From contig CAYSCZ010000068.1 of NCBI GenBank assembly GCA_964429655.1, forward strand, positions 1-16,392: DNA of 16,392 bases. The letters run 5' to 3'. The translations under genes and the position numbers were made by a program. A model generated the notes under the pieces. It worked only from the letters and a program-made list of their open reading frames with translations. It was not told the origin of the DNA and made no database searches. Source of the stretch: CAYSCZ01 sp964429655 (GTDB taxonomy: Bacteria > Bacteroidota > Bacteroidia > Cytophagales > Cyclobacteriaceae). Positions 7,488 to 15,593 of the stretch are shown here, one piece after another (positions within the stretch are counted from its first letter, which is position 1; each line of letters begins with the position of its first letter).

Positions 7488-7694
7488 TTATAATGCGTCA
7501 TGAACTTCTTGTATCAAATGACTGATATTACTTAGTTCCTCTTTAACGTCTTTTAATTTATTCAAAGCATAAGTTTCTTCACGAAGAAGCACATGATTTT
7601 TCACATCATCCAGTGCATTAATACAGTTGGCATAGTGGTACATGAGCTTTTCCAGCTTTTCTTTTTCTGTTTTAAGTTCTATATGACTTTCCAT
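7488..7694 (-). CDS. Small coiled-coil protein, hypothetical
   Basis: A 68-residue acidic and basic helical protein starting MESHIELKTEKEK; the frame is open to 7736 but the extra residues look untranslated. It reads as two heptad-rich helices (about 5-30 and 38-65) with a short break, suggesting a helical hairpin or dimer. There is no cysteine-based metal site and no signal peptide. I do not recognise the family. It lies just downstream of cysM on the same strand, about 80 bases away, so it could be a trailing member of the cysE-cysM transcript. It converges with the DoxX-like gene with a single base between stops. Function unknown. Confidence 0.55.
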   Translation of the reverse strand: MESHIELKTEKEKLEKLMYHYANCINALDDVKNHVLLREETYALNKLKDVKEELSNISHLIQEVHDAL

Positions 7695-7776
7695 GATTGT
7701 AAGATGATTTTTATGAATATAATTTAACCAAAACAATATAAAAAATTAATATAATCAACTATTTATTCCCAAAGAT

Positions 7777-8661
7777 TTAATTGTCAAATAATCCGGATGA
7801 AAGGTATCGGTCACCTCTGTCACATATAATGCAAACTATAGTACCCCCATCAATTTGTTCAGATAATTTTACTGCTGCCGTCACAGCGCCTCCACTACTG
7901 ACGCCTGAAAAGACAGCTTCTCTTTTTGCCAATCTTAATGCCATTGATTTAGCTTCTTTTTCTGAAACATCAATGGTTTGATCCACTCTTTTTGCTTCAA
8001 ATATTTCAGGTAAATACGCTACCGGCCATCTTCTGATCCCGGGTATTTTTGAACCTTCTTCAGGCTGCACCCCTATGATTTGAACTTTACTATTTTGTTC
8101 TTTCAGGTAACGGGATACGCCCATAATTGTGCCTGTAGTACCCATAGAAGAAACAAAGTGCGTGATTTGACCACTGGTATCCCTCCAGATTTCAGGGCCT
8201 GTTGTTCTGTAATGCATCCAGTAATTATCAGGATTGGCGAATTGATTGAGCATATAATAGTCCTTGCCCTTAGACATTTCAGTTGCTAAATCCCTGGCAT
8301 ATTCCATGCTACCCTCTTCAGAGGTTAAAATAACATTTGCTCCATATGCTTTCATGGTTTGTATTCGCTCTTTCGTGGCATTTTCAGGCATAATCAGATC
8401 GATTTCTATGTTGAACAATCTTGCAATCATTGCCAAAGCAATACCTGTATTCCCACTGGTTGCCTCTACCAATCGCATATCTTGTTTAAGGTCACCTCTG
8501 TCCAGTGCCGATTTTATCATGCCATAAGCTGCCCGGTCTTTTACGCTACCTCCGGGGTTATGCCCTTCCAGTTTACCATATAATTTTATACCCGGTTTTT
8601 GTAAGATGGTGCTTAACTCAACCAATGGCGTATTACCGACAAAATCTAAAATTGTTGACAA
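7777..8661 (-). CDS. cysM: Cysteine synthase B (O-acetylserine sulfhydrylase CysM)
   Basis: A 294-residue PLP enzyme that replaces the acetyl group of O-acetylserine with sulfide to give cysteine; CysM-type enzymes can also take thiosulfate. The PLP lysine is Lys41 in GGSVKDRAA, the substrate loop is SGNTG (69-73), the phosphate-binding loop is GTTGT (174-178), and GVSSGGA is near 253. CysM rather than CysK is indicated by the MST start, EATSGNTGIALAMIA, THFVSSMGTTGT, and IPGIRRWP (Arg210-Arg211-Trp212), all close to the Escherichia coli CysM sequence as I remember it. The start is TTG (TTG TCA ACA); an in-frame stop lies five codons upstream, so no ATG is possible. It follows cysE by 12 bases, forming a cysteine operon. 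Confidence 0.93.
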   Translation of the reverse strand: MSTILDFVGNTPLVELSTILQKPGIKLYGKLEGHNPGGSVKDRAAYGMIKSALDRGDLKQDMRLVEATSGNTGIALAMIARLFNIEIDLIMPENATKERIQTMKAYGANVILTSEEGSMEYARDLATEMSKGKDYYMLNQFANPDNYWMHYRTTGPEIWRDTSGQITHFVSSMGTTGTIMGVSRYLKEQNSKVQIIGVQPEEGSKIPGIRRWPVAYLPEIFEAKRVDQTIDVSEKEAKSMALRLAKREAVFSGVSSGGAVTAAVKLSEQIDGGTIVCIICDRGDRYLSSGLFDN

Positions 8662-8673
8662 GATGGATTTATT

Positions 8674-9510
8674 TTAATAGACTACGTTAGACTCTTCAAG
8701 CTTGCTTTCACCTTCTTTTTTGAAGAATCCTTTATGGTATAATTTGGTGTAAGGCCTTACACTTTTTGTTACCCACACATTTCCTCCAATAACACTATCA
8801 TGACCTACAGTGGTATCCCCGCCCAATATCGTTGCGCCGGAATAAAGAATCACCCGGTCCTCAATTGTGGGGTGCCTTTTGATTTTGGCCATTTCCTTGC
8901 TTACACTTATGGCACCTAACGTAACCCCCTGATATATTTTAACATTGTCTCCGATCACGGCAGTCTCTCCGATCACGACCCCTGTTCCATGATCTATACA
9001 TATATTTTCACCAATCTTTGCTCCAAAATGAATGTCTATTCCTGTTTTGCTATGTGCATGTTCAGTTAATATTCGGGGAATTAAAGGAACGTTCAATAAA
9101 AAAAGTTGATGCGCTATCCTGTAAACTGCCAAGGCCAGGAAGCCCGGATAAGTTCTGATAACTTCTACTTTATCTACGGCTGCGGGGTCTCCCTTCAGGA
9201 TAGCTTCAGCGTCTGCCTGGAGCTTATCGTATATATTAGGTAAGGATTCAAAAAACTTATTCTCAACAATTTCAGGGGACTCAGTAAGCTTATCGCTAAA
9301 GTGGCCAATAATTTTATACAGTTTATATCTGGTTAATTCATATTTATTGATCAGCGATCTTTTCTCTGTATAAACTACTTCTGAGAACTCAGGAAACAAT
9401 ATTTGTAGCAATCCTTCGATGGTGTTGCAAACATCATAGGGTGAAGGAACCTTTTCTGTCTCAATATGTGACTTGTACAGTTTATTGATAAATGCGTTGT
9501 TAATTGACAT
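8674..9510 (-). CDS. cysE: Serine O-acetyltransferase
   Basis: A 278-residue enzyme making O-acetylserine from serine and acetyl-CoA, the first step of cysteine synthesis. Residues 1-145 form the helical N-terminal domain. Residues about 155-255 carry left-handed beta-helix hexapeptide repeats (HFGAKIGENI, VVIGETAVIGDNV, ILGGDTTVGHDSVIGGNVWV). Catalytic Asp159 (GIDIH) and His174 (CIDHGTG) are in place. The C-terminal tail (about 262-278, charged, ending VVY) lacks the terminal isoleucine that many CysE proteins insert into CysK, so a standard cysteine-synthase complex is doubtful. It lies immediately upstream of cysM with a 12-base gap and about 120 bases downstream of gdhA. Its ATG gives a normal N-terminus. 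Function is confident. Confidence 0.93.
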   Translation of the reverse strand: MSINNAFINKLYKSHIETEKVPSPYDVCNTIEGLLQILFPEFSEVVYTEKRSLINKYELTRYKLYKIIGHFSDKLTESPEIVENKFFESLPNIYDKLQADAEAILKGDPAAVDKVEVIRTYPGFLALAVYRIAHQLFLLNVPLIPRILTEHAHSKTGIDIHFGAKIGENICIDHGTGVVIGETAVIGDNVKIYQGVTLGAISVSKEMAKIKRHPTIEDRVILYSGATILGGDTTVGHDSVIGGNVWVTKSVRPYTKLYHKGFFKKEGESKLEESNVVY

Positions 9511-9628
9511 TGATTAAATTAATAAAATTCATGCTTTGATAAATGAATGCAAATGATTTTTGTTATAACCAGTAACGATTTGAATAAGTAGCAGTTTGGA
9601 TAAAAGTTTTTTATTCCAGTTTAATAGC

Positions 9629-10960
9629 TTAAATCACTCCGTAACTCAATAAAGCATTGGCAACCTTCACAAATCCTCCAATATTGGCTCCTTTCATGTA
9701 GCTTATTCTTCCATTTTCCTGACCGTATTCTACGCATTGCTCGTGAATGCTTTCCATGATTTTATGTAGTTCTTTATCGACCTGCTCCCTGGACCAGTAC
9801 ATCCTTGAAGCGTTCTGGGACATTTCTAAACCAGATGTGGCTACCCCTCCTGCATTTGCTGCTTTACCGGGTAAATAATGAATTTTATTTTCTTCAAATA
9901 CATTCACGGCACCAATTGTTGATGGCATATTTGCCCCTTCGCATACCAGCCTGTAACCGTTATTTACCATCAATTTCGCATTTTCCTGGGTTATTTCATT
10001 TTGTGTAGCACATGGAAATGCTAATTTGCAGGGGATGCACCATGGTTTTTCGTTGGCCCTAAATTCAGCCTCATACACTTTAGAATATTCCTCTAGGCTC
10101 TTCCTTTTATTTGTTTTTAAATCAATTATGAATTGTAATTTTTCCTTGTTTAATCCTTTTGGATCGTAGATGAACCCTGACCTATCTGATAGTGTTTTTA
10201 CAACGGCACCAAGTTCAATTAACTTTTCAGCACAATACAATGCTACATTTCCAGAACCAGAGACCGCGCAGGATAATCCCTCATAATCCATGTTATGTTT
10301 TTTTAATACTTCCCTGCCGAAATAAACTGCACCATAGCCAGTAGCTTCTTTGCGTATCAGGCTACCTCCAAAGGAGATATCTTTTCCAGTCAAAACACCG
10401 GTAACCTCATTACTAAGTCTTTTAAACTGACCATACAGGTAGCCAATTTCCCTGGCCCCAACACCAATATCACCAGCGGGCACATCAACATCCTTTCCAA
10501 TATGTCGATACAATTCTGTCATAAATGACTGGCAAAATCGCATAATTTCCTGGTCGGATCGACCCTTGGGATTGAAATTAGAGCCTCCTTTAGCTCCCCC
10601 CAAAGGAAGTGATGTAAGCGAGTTTTTAAATATCTGCTCGAAACCTAAAAATTTTAGGATACTAAGATTTACTGAAGGATCAAACCTTAACCCACCTTTG
10701 TAAGGTCCGATGGCATTGTTGAATTGAACCCTGTATCCCCTATTGATTCTTATTTCCCCTTTGTCATCCTGCCAGCTCACCCTGAAAATTATTATCCTGT
10801 CCGGCTCGGTTAGTCGCTCTAGAATACGTGCTTTCTTATATTTTTTATTTTTATTGATAAAAGGTATTAAAGTTTCCGCAACTTCCTGTACTGCTTGATG
10901 AAATTCTGACTCATTGGGATTGCGACGCTTGAGCCCATGCATAAATTTTTCAATGTCCAT
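9629..10960 (-). CDS. gdhA: NADP-specific glutamate dehydrogenase
   Basis: A 443-residue hexameric-type glutamate dehydrogenase that aminates 2-oxoglutarate with ammonium and NADPH, a main entry for nitrogen. Catalytic features are visible: Lys88 in GPYKGGLRF, Lys124 in PLGGAKGG, and Asp164 in PAGDIGVGAREIG. Further conserved blocks are FGGSLIRKEATGYG (about 197-210) and GANIGGF near the C-terminus. The nucleotide fold carries GSGNVA (235-240) and a Ser-Asp at the end of the next strand, as in the NADP enzyme of Escherichia coli, which favours NADPH. Length is normal for the family. The ATG at 10960 matches the usual N-terminus. No terminator hairpin is clear behind it, so some readthrough into cysE is possible. 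Confidence 0.95.
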   Translation of the reverse strand: MDIEKFMHGLKRRNPNESEFHQAVQEVAETLIPFINKNKKYKKARILERLTEPDRIIIFRVSWQDDKGEIRINRGYRVQFNNAIGPYKGGLRFDPSVNLSILKFLGFEQIFKNSLTSLPLGGAKGGSNFNPKGRSDQEIMRFCQSFMTELYRHIGKDVDVPAGDIGVGAREIGYLYGQFKRLSNEVTGVLTGKDISFGGSLIRKEATGYGAVYFGREVLKKHNMDYEGLSCAVSGSGNVALYCAEKLIELGAVVKTLSDRSGFIYDPKGLNKEKLQFIIDLKTNKRKSLEEYSKVYEAEFRANEKPWCIPCKLAFPCATQNEITQENAKLMVNNGYRLVCEGANMPSTIGAVNVFEENKIHYLPGKAANAGGVATSGLEMSQNASRMYWSREQVDKELHKIMESIHEQCVEYGQENGRISYMKGANIGGFVKVANALLSYGVI

Positions 10961-11091
10961 TCACGGGTAGATTAGTTGTTCGTAATACAAGAATAACAGC
11001 AAATTAATAGAATCGTAAACTTCTGCCAATCGACACGACAAATAATATTCTAAAGAAAAAAGAAATTCAATAAATATATTTAACCTACTAA

Positions 11092-11460
11092 ATGAGCTGG
11101 TTAGAATTTCTGGATGTATTACTTTTTATAATTCATGGTGTAATCATAGCAATTAACCTTTTCGCCTGGATATTTCCCAAAACAAGAAGACTACATCTGA
11201 TTATTATATCTTCCACTTTGGTATCATGGATCTTACTTGGTTTCTTTTATGGATGGGGATATTGCTTCTTAACCGATTGGCATTGGCAGATAAAATTTGA
11301 ATTGGGAGAATACAACCTTCCCAATTCTTTCATCACTTACCTGATAAATAATGTGATGAATTTGAATATAAAGGCTAGTGTAATCGATAGGCTAATGCTA
11401 ATAACTTTCATACCAATAATTTTTATCTCAACCTATCTTAATTTAAAAAAAACAAAATGA
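11092..11460 (+). CDS. DUF2784-family membrane protein
   Basis: A 122-residue membrane protein with three predicted helices (about 8-28, 34-53 and 98-117). The middle contains the conserved family block FFYGWGYCFLTDWHWQIK followed by LPNSFITYL, which is diagnostic of DUF2784. The conserved Cys, Thr-Asp and Trp-His-Trp cluster lies just after the second helix and may form a binding or redox site, but no function is established that I know of. It is divergent from gdhA with about 130 bases between starts, and convergent with the small Trp-rich gene with only 7 bases between. It appears to be a single-gene unit. Confidence 0.82.
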   Translation: MSWLEFLDVLLFIIHGVIIAINLFAWIFPKTRRLHLIIISSTLVSWILLGFFYGWGYCFLTDWHWQIKFELGEYNLPNSFITYLINNVMNLNIKASVIDRLMLITFIPIIFISTYLNLKKTK

Positions 11461-11467
11461 TCCAGTA

Positions 11468-11719
11468 CTACGCTTTATGTTTGGATCTTCGCTTTAAAGA
11501 AATAGTTTCTCTATAACCCTCAGGATGGAACACACTGATTTTATGTAGTTTAAAAACTTTCGTCAAATTTACAGATCGTGATTTAGCATCTTCCCACTTA
11601 TTAAATTCAGAGTAACTCCTCAATATTTCCACCGGCCATTTTGGTGCGAAAACGGCGACATAATCGTCTGGAAAAGGATCTTCCTCAATAACCTTCCAAG
11701 TCTCTGTTTTCCATTTCAT
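11468..11719 (-). CDS. Small Trp-rich hypothetical protein
   Basis: I do not recognise this protein. From the ATG at 11719 it is 83 residues, beginning MKWKTETWKVIEEDPF; the frame is open to 11767, but that extension overlaps the inverted repeat in front of the GbsR gene, so the shorter start is preferred. It has four tryptophans, a central FAPKWPVEI segment, and a basic C-terminal tail (about 72-83, RRSKHKA end), giving a compact, soluble look. There is no signal peptide or membrane helix. It is divergent from the GbsR-family gene, so both promoters may lie in the 118-base gap and answer to the same regulator. Function unknown. Confidence 0.5.
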   Translation of the reverse strand: MKWKTETWKVIEEDPFPDDYVAVFAPKWPVEILRSYSEFNKWEDAKSRSVNLTKVFKLHKISVFHPEGYRETISLKRRSKHKA

Positions 11720-11761
11720 CTTCAACACAATTAGTTCAGAAAAATATTTATAATTTTGAAC

Positions 11762-11791
11762 TTTCAAACATTTATGAAAATTGAAATGTTT
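11762..11791. promoter_or_regulatory. Inverted-repeat candidate operator between divergent genes
   Basis: AAACATTT (11766-11773) and AAATGTTT (11784-11791) form a perfect 8-base inverted repeat with a 10-base spacer. Overlapping it, TTTCAA (11762-11767) and TTGAAA (11781-11786) form a second pair. It lies just upstream of the predicted promoter of the GbsR-family gene and upstream of the divergent Trp-rich gene, where an autoregulated MarR-type repressor would bind. This is inferred from position and symmetry only. Confidence 0.4.
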
Positions 11792-11818
11792 ATTTTTAGT
11801 TAATTAATTTTTAACCTT

Positions 11819-11826
11819 TAGATTTG
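11819..11826 (+). promoter_or_regulatory. Candidate -7 promoter element of the GbsR-family gene
   Basis: TAGATTTG matches the Bacteroidota -7 consensus TAnnTTTG exactly and lies 11 bases before the ATG. No clear TTG at the -33 position is seen, and the implied leader is very short, so this is tentative. Confidence 0.3.
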
Positions 11827-11837
11827 AGATAGATAGG

Positions 11838-12356
11838 ATGAACAACGTAATGGAATATCAGGATGCTAAGTCTCAACTCATACAAGCATGGGGTACATTT
11901 GGAACAAGTTGGGGTATAAATAAAACAATGGCACAGATTCATGCTTTATTGTTAATCTCTCCCAAAGCCTTGTCTACCGAGGATATTATGAATGAACTAA
12001 ACATATCCAGGGGAAACGCAAATATGAATATCAGAGCACTCTTAGACTGGGGTGTAATAAAAAAGCAATACATACCAGGTGACCGAAAAGAATATTTCTC
12101 ATCTGAAAAAGATATCTGGGAACTAGCCAGAATAGTTGCCTTTGAAAGAAGAAAAAGAGAACTACAGCCTATCATAAAGGTACTACATGAAGTGGAACAA
12201 GTAAAAGGAAACGGTTCTGAGGATGTACATGAATTCAGAAAAATGACAAGTGAGATTAAGGATTTTGTAATGAAAGCAGACCAATTACTCGACCGCCTTG
12301 GAAAAATTGAAAAATCAAAAATTCTGAGATTTTTACTTGATTCCTACAAAAAATAA
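11838..12356 (+). CDS. GbsR/MarR-family transcriptional regulator
   Basis: A 172-residue repressor-type protein of the GbsR branch of the MarR superfamily. The winged helix spans about residues 30-95. The helix-turn-helix is ALSTEDIMNELNISRGNANMNIRALLDWGVI (44-74, key residues SRGN at 58-61). The wing carries the family signature PGDRKEYFSSEKDIW (80-94). The C-terminal helices (about 95-172) should form the dimer. GbsR relatives control osmoprotectant uptake or synthesis in some bacteria, but in Bacteroidota the family is broad and the ligand here is unknown. It starts at the ATG just past a GATAGG stretch; a second ATG four codons later is possible. An inverted repeat lies upstream. It is followed on the same strand by an ECF sigma factor. 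Confidence 0.85.
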   Translation: MNNVMEYQDAKSQLIQAWGTFGTSWGINKTMAQIHALLLISPKALSTEDIMNELNISRGNANMNIRALLDWGVIKKQYIPGDRKEYFSSEKDIWELARIVAFERRKRELQPIIKVLHEVEQVKGNGSEDVHEFRKMTSEIKDFVMKADQLLDRLGKIEKSKILRFLLDSYKK

Positions 12357-12397
12357 TTCGAGAAATTTGGTTTTTGATTTTTTTATTTTTTCTTTAC

Positions 12398-12415
12398 TTT
12401 CAATACTTATTGAAA
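12398..12415. promoter_or_regulatory. Inverted repeat upstream of the sigma factor gene
   Basis: TTTCAAT (12398-12404) and ATTGAAA (12409-12415) form a perfect 7-base inverted repeat with a 4-base spacer, about 60 bases before the sigma factor ATG. It shares the TTTCAA/TTGAAA half-sites seen upstream of the GbsR-family gene. It could be an operator. It could also be a weak hairpin closing the upstream transcript, since it follows a T-rich stretch, but no T tract follows it. Confidence 0.35.
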
Positions 12416-12474
12416 ATTTAAAAATTACAAAACTTTTTATAGTCAATAGAGTACAATAGGTAAAAAATGAAATC

Positions 12475-12987
12475 ATGTCAGAAACAGAATTTAGTCTTGA
12501 GTTGAATAGATCAGTAAATGCACTGAAAAATTATGCGTATAACCTCACCAATGATGAAGACGATGCCAAAGACCTGATCCAAGAGACATTGATAAAAGCT
12601 TATAGAAGTAGAAATCAATTTAAGATAGGCACTAACCTAAAAGGTTGGCTATTCATTATTATGAAGAATACTTATATCAATACATACAATCAGATGTTAA
12701 GGAAAAAAACCTTTATAGATACCACTCAAAATGCATATTTTATCAATTCTTCAGAAAGTAATGTGTCAAATACAGCCATCAGTTCGTTGACTATAGAGGA
12801 GTTGGATAATATAGTAGAAACTATCCCGGAGATCTATAGCAAGCCTTTTATGATGTATTTCAGGGGATTCAAATATCATGAAATTGCTACTAGGTTTCAA
12901 TTACCAATGGGGACGGTCAAAAACAGGATACACATCGCCAGGAAGATGTTAAAAGAAAACATCAACAAGTTGTACAATGAGAACTGA
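12475..12987 (+). CDS. ECF-type RNA polymerase sigma factor
   Basis: A 170-residue extracytoplasmic-function sigma-70 protein that directs RNA polymerase to a special promoter set. Region 2 spans about 12-80, with DLIQETLIKAYRSRNQF (33-49) and the WLFIIMKNTYINTYN block (58-72) used for core binding and -10 recognition. A serine/asparagine-rich linker follows (about 85-103). Region 4 spans about 107-160, with a helix-turn-helix containing YHEIATRFQLPMGTVKNRI. The pattern is very common in Bacteroidota. No anti-sigma gene is next to it: the following gene is on the opposite strand, 34 bases away. Control may instead be transcriptional, perhaps through the upstream GbsR-family protein. The ATG at 12475 begins the usual N-terminus. 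Confidence 0.92.
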   Translation: MSETEFSLELNRSVNALKNYAYNLTNDEDDAKDLIQETLIKAYRSRNQFKIGTNLKGWLFIIMKNTYINTYNQMLRKKTFIDTTQNAYFINSSESNVSNTAISSLTIEELDNIVETIPEIYSKPFMMYFRGFKYHEIATRFQLPMGTVKNRIHIARKMLKENINKLYNEN

Positions 12988-13021
12988 TGAATGGATTATC
13001 TAGGTAACGACATAAATTTTC

Positions 13022-15535
13022 TTAATCCATCATATCACCAAAGAAGACAGCATTTGCGAATAACTTATTGGTGCCGTACCAAAAGGCCCTGAAATTGGGA
13101 TTGTCTATCAATGATATTATATTCCCTTTACCAACCCGACTAACCCTGATCGCGGTGCTACCCGAGAGTGAATCCAGGTTTTCTTCTGATACATAGCCAC
13201 TCAAGAGCGGATATTGTGGATAAGTACCGGGGTTATCAAAAGGATCCTTACTACGCCTCATGAAAATCTCGTGATTTCTGAAAACAGGAATCGATGCTTT
13301 ATTATAACCATAACCAATTGGATGTGTGAGGTCAAGATTCATATTAAATATGGCTCCTCCTATTTCCTGAGCCCCTTTATATTTTCTTTCAAGTAAATAA
13401 GGCAGATCATTTGCTATGGAGTCATAACTGAATCTCTTTTTAAACTCAAGCTTAACAAGGCCAACATTATCAACCCATTTATTTGCACTTTTCATTGCAA
13501 TCAATGTCCCGCCATTTGTTACCCAGTCTGAGATTTTTTGTGCCGGAATATCGCTATATCTTCCGTCCACCATTACCATTACATTGTACCTATCCAGGTT
13601 CACGGCTGCTATCCTTTCTTTATCAATCATTGAGACCGGCATCTCATATCTTCTATCCAGCAAGTGCCATACTTCGCCCACATCATAGCTTCGAATACCA
13701 TTTCCGGCCAATAACAACACTTTAGGTTTTTTTACTACTTCCATTTGCCTGGTCCCAAGATCATATCCCTGATCCACCAGACCTTTTTCTACAGCAAAAA
13801 CATTAATTCCATCTTTCTCTGTAATCTCCTGCATCGCATTATACAGTTCATCTTCATTTAGATCCTGGATTCCCAGATGAACCATAATACTTCCAACTGG
13901 AAAATATTCACTTTCACCGTTAACGGTCGTGGAGAAAGAGGTTCTTGATACCTTTATTCTGATACCTTTATCTATCAGCCGGTAAGCAGCACGGGGGGCA
14001 TAATAGTGGCTCCACTTAAAGAGATAAGCCAGGCTGCTCTTTCCTCCCTTTACATTACCTACAGGAAACGATAAACCCTTGACCTTTTCTCCCAGATCTA
14101 CCCGGCCTTTCATATAGTCTAAACCATAGGCTAAGGGCATGGTCCAGGCGGATACGTCATAGAAAATGCTGTCCTTAAAATTTGTGGTTTGCTGGAATAT
14201 TCCTTCTACCAATCGACCACGCTGTTGATTTAAGGGAATAACGTACGCACTGCCAGGCTCAAATGATTTTCCATCTTGACTAACAGTTTCCGGCAGTTCA
14301 TAAAAAGCTATACTGTGATTGGATAACAAATCCGCAAAATGAAACAGTCGGGCTGGGTCATTCTTGATGCCCACCACATAAGCATCGTTAGATCGTTTTG
14401 TTTTAAAAAAGTCTCTCTGATAGGCTAATAACTCCTCTCTCATATCCTGAGCAGCAGTCAGGGTGGATAAAGAAGTGGTAAGCTGGTTTCTTATAGCAAA
14501 AGGGAAGGTTAGTGTTCCACTTGGAGTTTCTTGTATATGACCTCTTGCACTTGCCTGTTCAAATAATATACCTATCGAACCATTAATATCAGGATAGCTA
14601 GAACCCTTACCATAATAAAAATCATCGAAGCCTTCTTTAGTATAATAAAGTGATTTTATATTATCCAAAGCTTTCCCATGGTAGGTAGCGATCTTGCCGG
14701 TTAGTTCCTGGTTAGTTTTGGGGGTCAGTGGATTGGTTCTGGCAGGCACCCCGGGTTGAAAAAAATAAGTTGCATAAGTGCCCATTTCATGCTGATCGGT
14801 TAATATATTCGGTAGCCACTCCTGAAACATTCTTATTCTACCTTGGCTCTCCGGATGCTGTACAGGTATCCAATCTCTGTTCAAATCGAACCAATAATGA
14901 TTGGTCCTTCCCCTTGGATAAGCTTCATGATACTCCCTGGACGCAGGATCCGAGACCAGCGTAAGGCTTTTATGTGTATTCACCCAGCTTGCAAACCGAT
15001 TAAAGCCATCAGGATTATAGCATGGATCTAAAAGGATGACCGTGTTATTCAACATTTCTTTATGCTCTGCTCCTTTTGCTGCAATTAAATGATAAGCCAG
15101 TAATGCCGAAGCATTGCCACCGCTGGCTTCATTTCCATGGATGCTATGCCCTAACCACACCACTGACGGCATATCTGATAAGGGCAGATCGGATGATACC
15201 GAAGGATCTGAAAGTTGTGAATGTTGTTTTTTTATCTCCTGAATTCTCCTTTGATTTTCTACAGAGGTTATGGTTAGTAGTACCAAAGGCTTCTCTTCAT
15301 AGCTTCTGGCATACTCCCTTAATGTGACACGCTCGGAGGAAGCGGATAATAATCTTAGATAATTTACCAGTAGATCATGTGATATATGGTATACTCCTAC
15401 TTCATAACCTAGAAATGATTGGGGGGTAGGTATATTAGAATCATACTCCATATCCTCTGGTAAGTAGTAATCCATAGATATTTGAGCACTGAGTGAAAGT
15501 GATGTAAAAAGAAAAACAAACAAGTATCTCAGCAT
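13022..15535 (-). CDS. Secreted M14-family zinc metallopeptidase
   Basis: An 837-residue exported carboxypeptidase-like enzyme. A signal peptide (about 1-18, LRYLFVFLFTSLSLSAQ) leads into the M14 domain (about 45-370). Zinc ligands are His133 and Glu136 (HGNE) and His249 (TDQHEMG). The substrate carboxylate-binding pair is Asn219-Arg220 (FDLNRDW). The likely catalytic base is Glu326 (GILFEQASARG). All are present, so it should be active. Residues about 375-600 are an extra region. Residues about 604-690 (PKVLLLAGNG through WVTNGGTLIA) look like a class I glutamine-amidotransferase-like fold with no nucleophile cysteine visible. The architecture is known in Bacteroidota M14 proteins. No Por-secretion C-terminal tail is seen, so the periplasm is the likely site. 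Alone on its strand. Confidence 0.9.
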   Translation of the reverse strand: MLRYLFVFLFTSLSLSAQISMDYYLPEDMEYDSNIPTPQSFLGYEVGVYHISHDLLVNYLRLLSASSERVTLREYARSYEEKPLVLLTITSVENQRRIQEIKKQHSQLSDPSVSSDLPLSDMPSVVWLGHSIHGNEASGGNASALLAYHLIAAKGAEHKEMLNNTVILLDPCYNPDGFNRFASWVNTHKSLTLVSDPASREYHEAYPRGRTNHYWFDLNRDWIPVQHPESQGRIRMFQEWLPNILTDQHEMGTYATYFFQPGVPARTNPLTPKTNQELTGKIATYHGKALDNIKSLYYTKEGFDDFYYGKGSSYPDINGSIGILFEQASARGHIQETPSGTLTFPFAIRNQLTTSLSTLTAAQDMREELLAYQRDFFKTKRSNDAYVVGIKNDPARLFHFADLLSNHSIAFYELPETVSQDGKSFEPGSAYVIPLNQQRGRLVEGIFQQTTNFKDSIFYDVSAWTMPLAYGLDYMKGRVDLGEKVKGLSFPVGNVKGGKSSLAYLFKWSHYYAPRAAYRLIDKGIRIKVSRTSFSTTVNGESEYFPVGSIMVHLGIQDLNEDELYNAMQEITEKDGINVFAVEKGLVDQGYDLGTRQMEVVKKPKVLLLAGNGIRSYDVGEVWHLLDRRYEMPVSMIDKERIAAVNLDRYNVMVMVDGRYSDIPAQKISDWVTNGGTLIAMKSANKWVDNVGLVKLEFKKRFSYDSIANDLPYLLERKYKGAQEIGGAIFNMNLDLTHPIGYGYNKASIPVFRNHEIFMRRSKDPFDNPGTYPQYPLLSGYVSEENLDSLSGSTAIRVSRVGKGNIISLIDNPNFRAFWYGTNKLFANAVFFGDMMD

Positions 15536-15593
15536 AATGTATCGATAATGATTAAATTCAGATGTGCAAACTATAAAATTATTGATAACCGAG

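Noticed and set aside
1600..9510. Sulfotransferases and cysE-cysM as one sulfur island
   Set aside because: They are separated by unrelated genes and a strong terminator, and cysteine synthesis does not supply PAPS. Shared neighbourhood alone does not show a joint system.
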